This document shows positions 33,901-44,855 of a stretch of DNA of 64,000 nucleotides, one piece after another. The notes below the pieces were generated by a model. That model had not been told where the DNA came from and did not search any database. It saw nothing but the letters and a program-made list of their open reading frames with translations. Every line of letters starts with the position of its first letter. Position 1 is the stretch's first letter. Both the position numbers and the translations under genes were made by a program. The stretch is from Apostichopus japonicus (Eukaryota; Echinodermata; Holothuroidea; Aspidochirotida; Stichopodidae): the NCBI RefSeq assembly GCF_037975245.1, contig NC_092578.1, positions 5,745,001 to 5,809,000 on the forward strand, read 5' to 3'.

Positions 33901-36900
33901 CTGGTTTCGGTTTAAATGTTATAAGACTTCAGGGTAGAAGCTGTTCTCACCGCAAGTTAATACTTTTGTGGTGACAGCACAGAGCCTTGCACCGGTCAAT
34001 GAGGTGAATCTGCAAACAGCTACATGTAAGAGGGGGTGGGGACTAGGGGTGGAAGGGGAATGGTGGGGAGAGGGGAGGGGATTTGGAATCGAATGCAGAA
34101 GTACCCATTTATAACATAAGCAAAGTAGTCATTTTTGGTCAAAACTCCTGTCAAAGCAAGTAATGCTACCACCTTAAATCAGAAAACCAATGGTTTTTGC
34201 CCTATAAATTCAAGTTTGTAGAACATTGCTCATTTCTTTGATATGTCATCGCCTGGGTGAGATTCTTGTATCTTCGTATTTTGGGGGGTCGGGATGAGAC
34301 TTTTGGGGGGGGGGGGGACTTTGATAGGACAGTGTTAATTTGCATACAACTTTATGCAGGTCCATTCGACCATCACAGATGGAGAACCTTACTCGTCTGT
34401 TTGCTTTTCACTGTAGTCCAACATCGGGACTTTCCTCTATTAAGCTGAACAGTGTCTAGACAATAGTAGTGTTTACTAGCTTTTTTAACAAATATTCCTT
34501 TTATATATTATGTCAAATTTATTACAAGTAGAGATGTGAAGGTGCTCTCATAGAGGGGAAACGTTTTTTCTATCTTTTCTTCTTCAATGAATTATTTTAT
34601 TCTTCAACGAATTATGAAGCCCAATATGTACATGAGATAAAATGTGAATTTGGATGCCTGATATTGTAAAAATGTTCTACTTTCACTGATTCAATGGTTG
34701 GTGACCATGTGTACAAATCTTCTCGATATTATATTGACATTAACTCTGCTGGCTGGAACAAGAAGAGGGTGGATGTTTAGAAGGGTGGAAGATTAATAGG
34801 GGGAGGGGGGAGCGGTGGTTGGAATAGTTTCTCATTGAACCTGTTGTAAGTCGATAATATGTGGCATGCATATATATATTCTACAGTTATTCTCGTAGCT
34901 GTATTTGATAATCTCCATTATTTTAATTTCCATGTTGTTTCTCCAGGACCAAACAAGCCAGCCGTTTCCCAGAAGTTTAAGGCGCCGGTGATTCCACAAA
35001 TCAAAGAGTGCCCTTCTGCACTTCTTGGTAAGTATTATGAAACAATGTAAATGGAGAGGAATGAATTTCCTTCATTCCTCTGATACCCGTCTCCGATACA
35101 TACTCACTCCAATCTAACCTGGCCTACAAACAACTAGTGACATTCTTGCACTGCCCCTAACCTCCCTCCCCCCCCCCACATGACCCTACAGGTTGTAACA
35201 AGCTGGCTTTTCTCTTCCTTCAAATCTTATATAAAATATTAGTATTTCAAGAAAGGAAAGATATGTAAAGTGAAAACACAAGTATTGAATGTGGAAATAT
35301 AGATTGGTACTAGCTATTTCACCGATCGTACTTTCGCAGAGACAACTTTTGTCATTTATGTTATCTATCAACAGGATTGGAGTATTTAACGGAATACCAA
35401 CACGTCGAACCTGTCCAGGAACCTCATTACGAATGTGGAGTTTGCAATCTAGTCCTCATTGCAGGGAATGTTATCCCCCATTTCTTAGGCTTCAAACATT
35501 GCCTGAAATTCATCGTAAGCATCCCACGTTTCTAAACTTTTTTACTGTGATTAAATGCATTAAACGCAAAGGAATGATTGATCTGGTACCACACCGGAAA
35601 ATACTTTGCCAAAATGGTCAACATTGATGGACTAGTCCAGTTATTGATAGGGGCTGTGGTTTTACAGTTTCCATAGTACCGGTGCTGTGGCAGAGTGGAT
35701 AAAAGCGGTGGCATTTGAAGCAATGAGGCTTAGCAATGGGAAGGTTCCGGGTTTGATACCCGGCCGGGTCATAGTAAGGTTGATTTTTCATCCAAAAGCA
35801 ATCTAAAGTTTTCACATCTGAAATGACTTTCTAAAACGATTCCAAGTTTGAGTTAAAATGTTGAATTGGAAGCCACCCCGATGTGTAAGTTGTAATTCAT
35901 AAGCCCTTGCAGGCTTCTCCCACAATTGTTTTCGCTTTAGCATCGTAAAAATAACTGCTGATTAAATATTAAACCTTATATGAGAACTTTTAGAGCCTTC
36001 AACACTACTACACAAGGTTTGAACACTAAATTTATTAACTCAAATTGTTTTCAACACAAAAGTTTTTTAAAATACTGTTTGCTTGAAGATTTCAGTTGTG
36101 CAACTTTTATACCCAGGCATTGGAAAATTTTAAATTAAAGGTATAAATTGTGAGAGAGGAGGTATAAATAATGTAGTAGCAATGGGAGTGGAAAAGCATG
36201 ACCATTCTTGGTCTTTTCTAGCATATTTGTTGCTTCCAAGTTGAGAACATGCAGTGGCTGATAATTTAGCAATTTTACAGTTTTTCCTTGGAATAACCTG
36301 ACGATTTTACTCTTCAGGATCTTCTGACTTATTCTGTATTTGTTGGTAACACTTAATATCTCTCAACATCAAATGCTAGTTTTACCGATATTTCAACAAT
36401 CCTGCAGCTGGTTATTCAAACAATGTAATGTTTTCTCTTCAAGGTTTTCTATCTAATAATATATTTTAGTGGTAAAACTGAAACCCTTGATTAAAGGTCT
36501 ATCTAAAACATTCAATTAAATGCTAGCATGGCTGATGATGTTTCAGCAATTTTGCAGCTAGTCCTCCCTGAAAGAACCTGATTTGGAAGGATTATCTGCC
36601 TTACGAAAGCCCATGTCTGAAATGCATCTGGTATGAAAGTTATCTTGTGAAAGAGCGTGAATGTACTGTATATAAACCCTCGCTATCATATGGTAATGCT
36701 TGTTGACCTTCAACATCTGTTCTGTCTTCAACGTATCGACTCTTTACTCAGATTTTCTGCAAACATAGGTATACTAAAAATAACAATCTGACAGTTGGTG
36801 GTACATTTAAAACTATTTTAATCTGATTTGCTGTGACGACACGATATTTTGTCATTTTCCGAAGACCGAGCAGTGCCGATGATATAGTCCCTTTCCCACT

Positions 36901-39900
36901 TTTTTTTTTTTCAAAACGGCGAAATCATTTCCGTTGCAGAAAAAGTACCGCCCTCTAGTATACGAAGTTGAACTGGAGGGGCTGGAGGCGCAGAACGATC
37001 CTAACACCAGAGAAGACGAGAAGAGGGATCAAGAGAAGGCAGCGTATCAGAGTATGCAGGTGAAAGTGAAGGAACTAGCCAAGTCGTTAGAGGCACAAGA
37101 AGGGAGACAATCTGTCAAGACGGTCATCCTGAGAGGACAACCTCGTCCAACTCAGACTAAACCCGGACAGGGATTTCTGGTCGGTGAGTGAAATGCTACT
37201 GTTTACTTTGAGAGCGTGGTGGCCATTTGGCTAAGGCGTCGGACTTGTGATCCAAGGATTGCTGGTTCGATTCCTGCCTAGTTCATTATGTTGTGTCCTT
37301 GGGCAAGATGCTCTATCTCACTTGCCTCTCTCCACCCAAGGGTTAAATGGGTACCTGTGAGGGTAACTTGTCATTGGGTGCAGTATATAACTGCTGCCGA
37401 CTGGGAGGGATTGTCTCTGGGACAGATTATCATTGACCAGTGGTAATATAACGTCTGTGAAGCGCTTTGAGACCTATCACTGGTATTAAGCGCTATATGA
37501 AAAGCTAATGTTATTATTATTATTGTACTGATCGTTGTTGAGATGCCACTAACTTCAGCCTGTGTCAGTCGGAAAAAAAGAAATATTCTGGTGCAAAATA
37601 ATGTGATGCTTTTTAAATGACAGGAAGTCGAATCATTTCCGCATGAATTCGTTCTAATAGCCCAATTTTGTTGTCTGATTCTTAACCTCGAGTCATGGTT
37701 ATTTGAGGGTGAAGTTTGACTATTATAGAATCAAAATAATTTTTTTTTTTTAAATCATTTGCCACAACAGTGTTGATCTCTAAGCTGTTGTCAGGTGTAT
37801 TTATAAAAAAGTTTCCAAACTATGCAGAAAAGTTTAATATTCGCAACTACATATGATATTATGGTGGCTTTTATTTTTCACATGAAAAATTGGCAAAATT
37901 TACAGCAAGTATCTTCAGCACATGTGCACATTGTTATCAATCCATATTTCTATAGGAACCCCATCGAATGAACCACGTCAACCTAGGAATCATCAAGCAG
38001 CTCTGTCAGATATGATGGCCAAGGTTCCACCACAAATACCAAAGTAAGTTTGTAGTAATAACCTTCAAGTTCTCAGTAGTAATATGCTCCAAGCTCATCA
38101 CTAATCTTTTGGGGTTTTTATTCTGTCAAAGTTTTCAACAGTGTGCCTGTTCTTCCAAGGTATTAAAATTCTCAGGCAATAATAAGGAAGTTGGGGGGAG
38201 GGGGGGTGGGGGATGGATGAAGGGCAACAATTATCCCAGCAGGTGCCAATTAAGGTCACTCTAATTTTCTCCCAAGTGTCCCATCCTGTTTTTCTTTATT
38301 CAGCATAACTTTGATATTTTGGGCTAATATGGGAGAAATTTCACCCAAACAATGATAGCCTTAAAGCATTTACCGTGATATATTTGAACAATGTAATCTT
38401 GAGTGGGTCAGGCGGTTTATAGGCCCCGGCTTTAGTTTTTGAGCCAGTCTGTTGAAGACTTGATCAAGTCCATTTTTAATTCGGAGCCTGCTTGATACCA
38501 TGCAGTGAAGGCATGGTACAAACAATTCATTGAGATAACACTTTCTTCAACATCGCTGCTCAAGCTGATCCAGTTTTCAAGGGTGATAAGACATCTTAGA
38601 TGTTGAGTTGATTTATGTACATGTCTGTGTGTGTTTATGTAGTGCTGGGCTTTTGTCAGTATGATACAAATCGTGCAGTTTTCCACGAGTAGCTTCCCTT
38701 GGCTGTGTAATAACATGAGAGGTAATTGAAGAGGTAAATTGAAGTCCTCCCCTGCCACTTTCTGGTTTGTACTGAATGAAATTGAGGTGTGGTCCCTGGT
38801 TACATGGTATGCAAGCACAGTGGCTGTGGACTGACACCCCCTCCCCTCCTCACCCTCCCCTCCCCCGGGTCCCCCGCACCAAAGTAAAGAAAAGCCACTA
38901 ACTAAGGGCTGGATAGCTCAGTTGGCAGAGCATGGGGCTTGTAACCCTCAGGTCACTGGTGCAAATCCTGCTCTAGCCAAACAAAAATTCTCTTTTCTTT
39001 TTAAATCATGATATTCTTCTTTCTCTGTACCAGCAAAACATTCACTGATGATGATGTCAGTCCTTCCCTACTGTCAGATGAGATGATCGAAAAGGAGTAC
39101 CAAAGACGGTTTGGGTTGAAAAGAGCAGCACAAGATAGTCAGGTAGAACCTAGTGGCTGGTGAATTCTAACTTCAACTTTTGCCTCACTTTCAATACCCT
39201 ACAAAGACGGAAAGTGTCCAGTTTTTGGTTCCGTGACTTAGTAGCCATCAGAACCTTTGCATTCAAGTTGGCGTATGTGTGTGTATGTGATGCCCTAGCT
39301 TGTAAACAGGGTATCCCAAGAAGGAAATAAGTGATTGATGTAATACTAGGTATATATATATTGGTCAGGGTCAGTAGATGATCTCTATTGTTTGTGGTGG
39401 GGCTAACATGCATATTAATGAGTGGGCGGGCGTAATGTAAAATTCTAAAAATGTAATGGTGATGTAAGTACAGAGTATGTACATGTTCTTTGCAACAATA
39501 ACTTTGACATCATTAGTATTTCATTAGTGGGTGGGGCTTAATGGGAATCATGGAAAACGGCATGTAAACACGATATATCAACAACCACAAGTTGAGTCAA
39601 TGTCATCCACAACTTCAAATCAAATTGTTTCCAAACTTGGAATACAGTTGTTGGTTAGTGGTACATGTAGTCCTAAATTTGCTGGGACCGCCTTGGCCCC
39701 AAAAGGTTCTGGGCACATTTCTTTCTGGGTTGGCCCAAATTTTTTGGGCTCAATTTTGGGGGGCAAATATGGTTTTGAGTGAGTTTGTTTGGGCCAAAAA
39801 GTTTTAGGACCATTCAGGTGCAAAATTTTATGATACTATGTCACTAAATAGACTTTGTCAACATGATCACTGATTCCTGGTACCTTCCTATATATGTTGC

Positions 39901-42337
39901 CATATTAGTCAATAGATAATCCTCTTCATTTTGGTGTGCACAAGTTCATGGATATTAACATGTGTATGGCTTACCACACTATGAATATGTTCAGACATCG
40001 GAACCACAAAACATTTTTGGTTTTCTGGTTGTTTCTCTAACAAGGACAAGTGGAATCTTCTTGATGGTGATAACATGTTTATCTGTGTGTGTGTCTGTGT
40101 GAGACTCCTTGGCTAATTAGCACAATAATGCACCCATGTGTAGCATACATGAACTTAATATTTACTATGAGTGTGCAGACCCTTTTCCTATTGGCAAAGG
40201 TCATTTGAGGTTAACAGCAGCCAAAATTTGGAAATCTTGTATCAAGTTTTATTCAACCAGTACAGTAGTGGTAAATGTGATAATTGGGTTTTAGTGGTGG
40301 TTAAAACTTATTTTTTGAGATCTAAAGTACTCAAAATGTTAAAAAAAAATGTAATCTTCAACTTCTTGGCTGGTTCCATTATTGGTTGAGGTTAACAGTC
40401 ACTTTATCTCACCAGAGGCCAAAATATGACAACCCTCAACACTTAATACAGATGGAACTCAAACCTTGATTGTATTTTGTTACAGCCCCCTCTACCAGCT
40501 CAACCACCCACAAAGAAACCGTGCCTACCACCACTCCCTGGTGGTGGGGAAGAGGAGGAGGGAGCACAACCTGGTGGTGGGGAAGAGGAGGAGGTGTCAG
40601 GGGACAAGATGCACAACCTGTTAAATGAACTGGTAAGCTAAAAGTTGCTCCAACAAGTAGCTAGTGACAATTCTATGTTAGAATACTCTGCATGCAAACA
40701 AAGACCAATGGTGGATACTACACAGTTAATGCTGATTTTAATCTTACATTTTTTTGCTATGCTTTTGATATATTTATTTCTTTGCTTTTACGTATTTATT
40801 GCTTATTTATTTGTTTATTTGCTTTTATTTATTTAATGCTTTATATATATATATATTTTTTTTAATTGCTGGTACTTGCTTGTATTTATTTCTTTATTTG
40901 CTTTTATTTATTTATGTTCTTCTTTATTTATTTTATTTATCTTATTTGCTTGTATTTATTTTTTTAATTGTATGTTTTCATTTATTTGTTTATTTATTTG
41001 CTTTGATAAATGTAACTTTAAGTGTTTTGAAGCTTTTTTTTCACAAACACAGTTGATCAATTAGACCTTTCTGAAGATCATGCTTGTATCACTAAGTAAA
41101 CAAAGGATAATTTCATATGTTTAATTTTTCCTCTGACCAGACCACAACCATGATAAAAAATGAAGAAGATGCAGCTATGGCCTTGCAAGTGTCCAATGCC
41201 CTCACCCAGGCCCTGCTCAACTATCGACTGAGCATGTTACCAGATACCAAGCCCAAGGTACGTGATCACTTCTGGAAAAGATGCTTGTCAAGTTAAGGAT
41301 ACTAGATTTATAACAAGCATGCCTATGTTAGAGCAGATGGGAAGAGAAATTGTGTACAATGTTCAGTAAGATAGGTGTTAAGAAAGATGTGGCTCTACCA
41401 GCCCCAATTAACTGAATTCTTTATTATAGTACATTTCACTGTCATTATCAAGACATCTGCACATTATTAGTCGTGAAAGATAAGTGAATGAATACAGTTT
41501 AGTTTTATCAATTGAATACATGCCTCACACCTAAGTAGATGTATGCCTCCAGAACCAATGTTATGCTTCCTGTAATGTGTCTGAAGTTTTCAACATTGAG
41601 TGGACAGAAATATGGAGTGTGATAAAACACTATCAATGCTTACATTGTATTAGCCGTTCATATTATCTTGCGATCTTAAAAAAGGTCACCTGTGTTGCCT
41701 CCAACATATTTGGCAATTCAAAAATTTCTAAAACAATATCAAGTTCTCTCCTGGAGGTTCTGATCCTCATAATTTTTCCCACACATGGATTCTGGATTAA
41801 TGTTAATAAGATTCATAGATTGCTAAGCGTCGTAGGGTCATCTTGCACCAGCTCAGAAATGTTTCCTTGGCCTCTCCTTTCACTTTCATAAATATAACAT
41901 ATTTGGTTTATCAATTTCTTTGTCAGCCTGTCCTTGGTTTGTAGCTTTAAAATTTGTTACCTTTCTTGTGATCCTGGTTTGGTGTTCACGAAAGTGGAAA
42001 TAATTCTTAAAAAAAAAAAGTTAAGTCGTCTCATCGAAGGAAGGGTCAGTTGTACACTTGAGTGTTGATATTTTGCACATCATTGACCGGCTTTTAACCC
42101 TCTAACATATGGGGACAATACTGATCATCTTAAGAGGTGTACTGGATGAAAATTCATCAGCTAATATTTAAACATTGGTCGAGGACATTTGTAGATGATT
42201 TATTGTCACTGGTTAAGTCTTGATCTTGTCTGCTGAAATGTCAGTTTTTTGTACTTGTTGAAAAATGAAAACCTCCTTCAATCTTCCTCTTTTCCCAGGT
42301 TCCAGAAAATGACATCAACAATGCAACTACATCATAG
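21639..42337 (+). CDS. RGG-box and triple U1-type zinc-finger protein (15 coding exons, 628 aa)
   Basis: Coding exons: 21639-21807, 23801-24333, 24781-24849, 25872-25896, 26359-26390, 28039-28107, 31431-31455, 34947-35027, 35375-35514, 36940-37183, 37956-38043, 39034-39142, 40486-40632, 41141-41257 and 42299-42337. All junctions are GT-AG with matching phase, and the sum is 1887 nt. Domain order: an Arg/Asp/Tyr-rich N-terminus, a Gly-Arg (RGG) region at about 63-215, C2H2 fingers at 233-255 and 275-297 (both C-x2-C-x12-H-x5-H), and a third at 355-376 (C-x2-C-x11-H-x5-H). A charged segment that may be coiled coil follows at about 390-440, then a Pro/Gly/Glu-rich stretch and a short helical C-terminus. 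U1/matrin-type fingers plus RGG repeats point to RNA binding, probably nuclear. I cannot name a vertebrate orthologue. Confidence 0.85.
22865..23594. mobile_element. TIR element copy 1, 730 bp, 6-bp target duplication
   Basis: Ends are CAGGGATGTAAGT and ACTTACATCCCTG, a perfect 13-bp TIR. AGTATA flanks both sides, giving a 6-bp target duplication. Inside the left end, a roughly 50-bp unit with the hairpin TCCGTATTTTTACGGA is duplicated. Near the right end a roughly 65-bp unit (GAGCTAGCCTAACATA, GATAGTGTGTAAGTAG, AGGATGTGTTAG) is duplicated. A sister copy lies at 29599-30323. No coding capacity. It sits in the first coding intron of the RGG zinc-finger gene. Confidence 0.85.
23801..24333 (+). 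CDS. Exon encoding the Gly-Arg-rich (RGG) region
   Basis: A 533-nt exon (phase 1 in, phase 0 out). It encodes many GRG and RGG tripeptides built on an 18-bp tandem unit (positions about 24005-24160) translating as GTNRGR, GTNRGG, GTGRGG or GVTGRG-like hexapeptides. It ends in YWYCS, carrying the first Cys of finger 1. Because the repeat period is a multiple of three and lacks stops, several other frames are open here. Those are shadows. Confidence 0.85.
24781..25896 (+). CDS. Zinc-finger 1 exon pair (69 nt + 25 nt)
   Basis: Exon 24781-24849 (23 codons, phase 0 both ends) starts VCNLSTTGPENMAEH and supplies C236, H249 and H255. The exon at 25872-25896 (25 nt) encodes NVEKKQQD plus one base. 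The intron before the pair splits the C-x2-C knuckle (C233 lies on the previous exon). The same layout recurs for finger 2. Confidence 0.85.
26359..31455 (+). CDS. Zinc-finger 2 exons (32 nt, 69 nt, 25 nt)
   Basis: 26359-26390 encodes the linker and first Cys (EGQAVGLWFCQ). 28039-28107 encodes LCNVSTNSSEQLEFH and the final QSKQHQF, giving C275, C278, H291 and H297. 31431-31455 encodes KLEKLGKR. The 69-nt and 25-nt exons match the finger 1 pair in length, phase and position of the intron within the knuckle. Confidence 0.85.
26606..26889 (+). repeat. tRNA-headed SINE with GCGCTATA-type tail, copy 1
   Basis: The head contains a B-box-like GGTTCGAGTCCTGG followed by CCTTGGGCAAGGCACTTTATCTCTATTGCCTCT, here given as two shared words: CCTTGGGCAAG and TTGCCTCT. 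The body shares GGGGACCTGTGAG and AGCTGCTGCC with the copy at 37210-37528. It ends in an ATT-repeat tail. The anticodon region is deleted relative to the other copy. Confidence 0.75.
27520..27960. mobile_element. hAT-like non-autonomous element, 441 bp, 8-bp target duplication
   Basis: Left end CAGGCTTTCCCTAACTTTA and right end TTAGGGAACCCCTG are imperfect inverted repeats of the CAGGGGTTCCCTAACT type found on hAT elements. Flanks are CTCTAGTC (27512-27519) and CTCTGGTC (27961-27968), an 8-bp duplication with one later change. No transposase frame. Confidence 0.75.
28320..29040. repeat. TCCATA-rich degenerate repeat region
   Basis: The words TCCATATAT, TCCATACAT, CCATATGTATGGAC and TATGGACAA recur in both orientations across about 700 bp. 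This creates chance open frames on both strands. It looks like an old minisatellite within the intron after the finger 2 knuckle exon. No unit length can be fixed by eye. Confidence 0.45.
29599..30323. mobile_element. TIR element copy 2, 725 bp, 6-bp target duplication
   Basis: Near-identical sister of 22865-23594, with the same 13-bp TIRs CAGGGATGTAAGT/ACTTACATCCCTG, the same internal duplications and only scattered differences. It is flanked by ACTCTA on both sides. It lies in the intron between the finger 2 exons at 28107 and 31431. Confidence 0.85.
30872..30911. repeat. AT microsatellite
   Basis: About 20 AT units in the intron preceding the 31431-31455 exon. Confidence 0.9.
31456..34946. 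other. 3.5-kb intron of the RGG zinc-finger gene
   Basis: Bounded by the donor GTGAGTAA and an acceptor TTTCTCCAG. Contains G-rich runs near 32344, 34025 and 34302. No gene or defined repeat was recognised. Confidence 0.5.
34947..35514 (+). CDS. Exons for linker and zinc finger 3
   Basis: 34947-35027 encodes GPNKPAVSQKFKAPVIPQIK and onward. 35375-35514 encodes a conserved-looking GLEYLTEYQHVEPVQEPHYE followed by C355-x2-C358-x11-H370-x5-H376. Unlike fingers 1 and 2, this finger is contained in one exon, so it has a separate origin or has lost its intron. Confidence 0.8.
35681..35775 (+). repeat. tRNA-derived sequence with A- and B-box-like motifs
   Basis: TGGCAGAGTGGATAAAAGC resembles an A box and GGTTCCGGGTTTGATACCC a B box. 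The spacing suggests a class II (Leu/Ser-like) tRNA ancestor. No clean acceptor stem was found, so it is most likely a SINE head or tRNA pseudogene. It lies in an intron. Confidence 0.5.
36940..37183 (+). CDS. Charged, possibly coiled-coil exon of the zinc-finger gene
   Basis: This 244-nt exon encodes KKYRPLVYEVELEGLEAQND and then a Lys/Glu/Gln-rich stretch, ending in GQGFLVG. The donor is GTGAGTG. The heptad-like spacing of Leu and Val at about residues 405-425 suggests a short coiled coil. Confidence 0.8.
37210..37528 (+). repeat. tRNA-headed SINE with GCGCTATA-type tail, copy 2
   Basis: The most intact copy in the window. The head has A-box-like TGGCTAAGGCGTCGGAC and B-box GGTTCGATTCC, and the body starts CCTTGGGCAAGATGCTCTAT. 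The 3' part is GAAGCGCTTTGAGACC with AAGCGCTATATGAAAAG, followed by ATT repeats. It starts 26 bp after the donor of the 36940-37183 exon. Confidence 0.8.
37956..39142 (+). CDS. Two exons of the zinc-finger gene C-terminal region
   Basis: 37956-38043 encodes a basic stretch ending MMAKVPPQIP (phase 1 in, phase 2 out). 39034-39142 encodes KTFTDDDVSPSLLSDEMIEK followed by EYQRRFGLKRAAQ and ends in phase 0. No domain recognised. The YQRRFG segment is basic and could be a short interaction helix. Confidence 0.8.
38907..38979 (+). pseudogene. tRNA-Thr(TGT)-like sequence, degenerate
   Basis: A 73-nt cloverleaf. The acceptor GGCTGGA pairs with TCTAGCC at 7 of 7 positions including wobble. The D arm is GCTCAGTTGGCAGAGC and the anticodon loop CTTGTAA reads TGT (Thr). 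The T loop reads TGCAAAT in place of TTCGAAT and the T stem has two mismatches, which damages the internal promoter B box. Probably a tRNA pseudogene or a young SINE head. Confidence 0.55.
40486..42337 (+). CDS. Last three coding exons of the zinc-finger gene
   Basis: 40486-40632 encodes a Pro-rich stretch, then two copies of PGGGEEEE with short linkers, encoded by a tandem DNA duplication (GGTGGTGGGGAAGAGGAGG twice). 41141-41257 encodes a helical TTTMIKNEEDAAMALQVSNA stretch. 42299-42337 encodes VPENDINNATTS and the TAG stop. Confidence 0.8.
40765..41005. repeat. TTTATTTG-type microsatellite region
   Basis: Degenerate TTTATTT(G/C) repeats with interspersed GCTT words in an intron, responsible for several spurious Leu/Phe/Tyr-rich frames. 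Confidence 0.7.
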
Positions 42338-43258
42338 AAGTCTGTATCGGTCTATTGGAGGATGCTTGGCATAGATACGTCATGGCAGTACATGAGTGAC
42401 CATCTAACAGTACATGCAAATATCCAACCAACGACAGAGCTCAGGGATAAAGCAGCTGGTTGTGTTTCATGAAGGAGGCAAATAACTTATCAAACTTTTG
42501 GCTGGATTCTCTCTCAAGTAATTTAGTGCAAGATTCTGGTAAAAACAAAGAGTAGTGGTCTCGGCAAGAAAGGTGGCAATTAGCCCTGCTAGTTACTAAC
42601 AGTGTAGTATTGGCAGCCCTGCTTCTTGTATATAATGTAGGCTAGGTATCTTTGCATCTCTTGTAGGCCTAGACTGTGTTGGTACTTCTTAGGACGAGAG
42701 CAGGTAGGAGTGAGAAACTGTCGTAGAAGTCTTCATGAAACGAAAGGATACTAGTAGTCGGAAAACTCATTGGACTGTTTTTACAGAATCTGCTTTCTTT
42801 CTAGTAAAGATATGATAAATATTTGGAGCAAGTCTGATAAGTTTGTACATTGTTTTTGTGTCAGTACTTGTGTTATTTTTTGTTTTTTATGCATTTTTAT
42901 GAGTGTAAAACTGGAAGCTGTGAGGATATTAAGTCCATGAGGCAGATGTTAATATATTTAAGCTTTTCAAGGAGCTGCAGCAGACCCAGTCTTTATCATC
43001 AGTTTATAGTGTTGCTTGCAATGAACAATGACTCACCAAAAAGATAGTCATACTGCTGCTAGGAGGTGATACATTTCCTTTGGGTTTTTCTTCTTCACAT
43101 TCTCAAGGTTAAAAGTAATCATGTGTGCTATTAATGAAAACAATGCCAGTATTAGACCTGTGGCTATACTTCAGTGTCTTATGATCTTATGTATTGACAT
43201 AACCCATATCTATCGTGCAAATGAACAATACAGTAAATAAAGGTTTACAGTAAATAAA
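42338..43258 (+). other. 3' UTR of the RGG zinc-finger gene
   Basis: Runs from the TAG stop to two closely spaced AATAAA signals (43236-43241 and 43253-43258) within a duplicated TACAGTAAATAAAGG segment. The UTR length of about 0.9 kb is inferred from these signals. Confidence 0.55.
43236..43258 (+). promoter_or_regulatory. Tandem polyadenylation signals
   Basis: Two AATAAA hexamers 17 bp apart, created by duplication of ACAGTAAATAAAGG. They are the first canonical signals of this kind downstream of the stop at 42337. Confidence 0.5.
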
Positions 43259-44855
43259 GGGGGTGAAGAAAGATATTCAATTTCCAAGTGGCTCGGAAAA
43301 ATGTCATTTAGACTTGCTCAAGTCTTTGTCTTTTCTGAGGAGTAACATTGAAACATATCTCCCAAGTGGAATAGTTTTCTTTATAGCTGTGTCAGGGATT
43401 TGCTCATAAAAAATTGTTTGCATCACTGATGGTTTTGTTTGCTCCTCTTTTAAAGAGGAAAGTGAGAGGGTAACAAAAGAAGATGGGCAGGTTTGGGAGA
43501 TGTAAATCAAATAACGACTACAGCAACCAATGGGAAGTTTCTGATTCGATATTTTATTAGTTCTCATTAAACACTACAATGAAGAAAATAAAATGGTTGT
43601 GACAGTGAAAAGGAGAGAAACCTCTCAGCAGAACTTGAAATTGTCTCTATTGACATTCTAGGTTAAGAGATGTTGTTAGGGGGTCTACAGCCCCAGAGTC
43701 AAATTAGGGAAACAAGAAAATATGAATGTCTTTGGGAAATATGGAAAAACAAGAGAATTTTACTATCATTTTATCATGGAACAAAAATGAAGAGTAAAAG
43801 AAAATGGTTCCCCTGTGATGTAATTGTCCCCTGATCCTGACCTGACAGTTTTAGCGACCTCTAATGATGGGCCTTTTTTACTTCTGTATATATATATGTG
43901 TATTGATGTCATGCTGTCTCCTTCTAATATGCATGTTTTGTTTTGTTTTATTCATTGTTATGACTTTAATGCTTCTTGATGCACATACTACGACCAAATT
44001 TGTTGGTTAAGTTTGGTTTTCTCTTCACTTTTAACACTTATTTTGATAATGTAAAATAGCAACTTCAAACAAGACATTCTCTTCATTCCTCTGTTTTTTT
44101 GTGCTTTCGAAGTTTTGTGATGACCAAATTTTGATATAATATATTTACATATATCGGTGAGATATATAAATTGGTGAGAATTTGAGGCAAGGTGCTGACA
44201 CTGGAAAAGTGGCACTTGTACAATTAAATTTAAAGAAACTTAAAAATGGCAAAATCATTCTCTAATTAAAGGGAGTGAAGACTCGTGCACAAAGAAACGT
44301 CTGATGCCGGTAATCTGACCTAGTTTCAAATGAGTTGTAACAGAAGTGTTAGACACCACCATCGATCCCAGAAAATACACACACAACTTGCTACCATCGG
44401 TAATGAGACACTAGTGTACAGTCAATACATGCAGCTACTGTCAATACCCACAACATAGTGTACATAGCAGCGATGGACAGCTCAGGTCGTCCAGCTAAAG
44501 ATAACGATGTATCACGTTTCATTACTGTCTGCATTTTGTAGCGACAAGAAAAATACTTCACTTGCAAGCAATGGAAAGTTAACTTTTTCAGAGGGCGGCA
44601 CGCGGTTTGGGGCGAGTCTTCAATGCCTTTATAAGTCTGTTTCTGATGGATAGGAAAAGTCAGTCAAGTGGTTGAATGTAAAATATAATGTACCTCTGAG
44701 GGAAAACTTGACAACTTTCAAGAGCTGAAGATTTCCAAAGATACTCCCTCTTCTTCAGAAACAACAATTAACTAGCTCGTTACTGCTTGCCATCATCATT
44801 AAATTAAAGTTGTTGGATCGTCCCGTGCTCTAACTTGGGTGACTTTCCTTTTACA

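Noticed and set aside
35289-35627. 112-codon frame over the zinc finger 3 exon
   Set aside because: It is an out-of-phase reading. The adjoining exons require the other frame, which gives the C2H2 pattern.
40645-41064. Hydrophobic Leu/Phe/Tyr-rich frames resembling membrane proteins
   Set aside because: They are translations of a TTTATTTG-type microsatellite.
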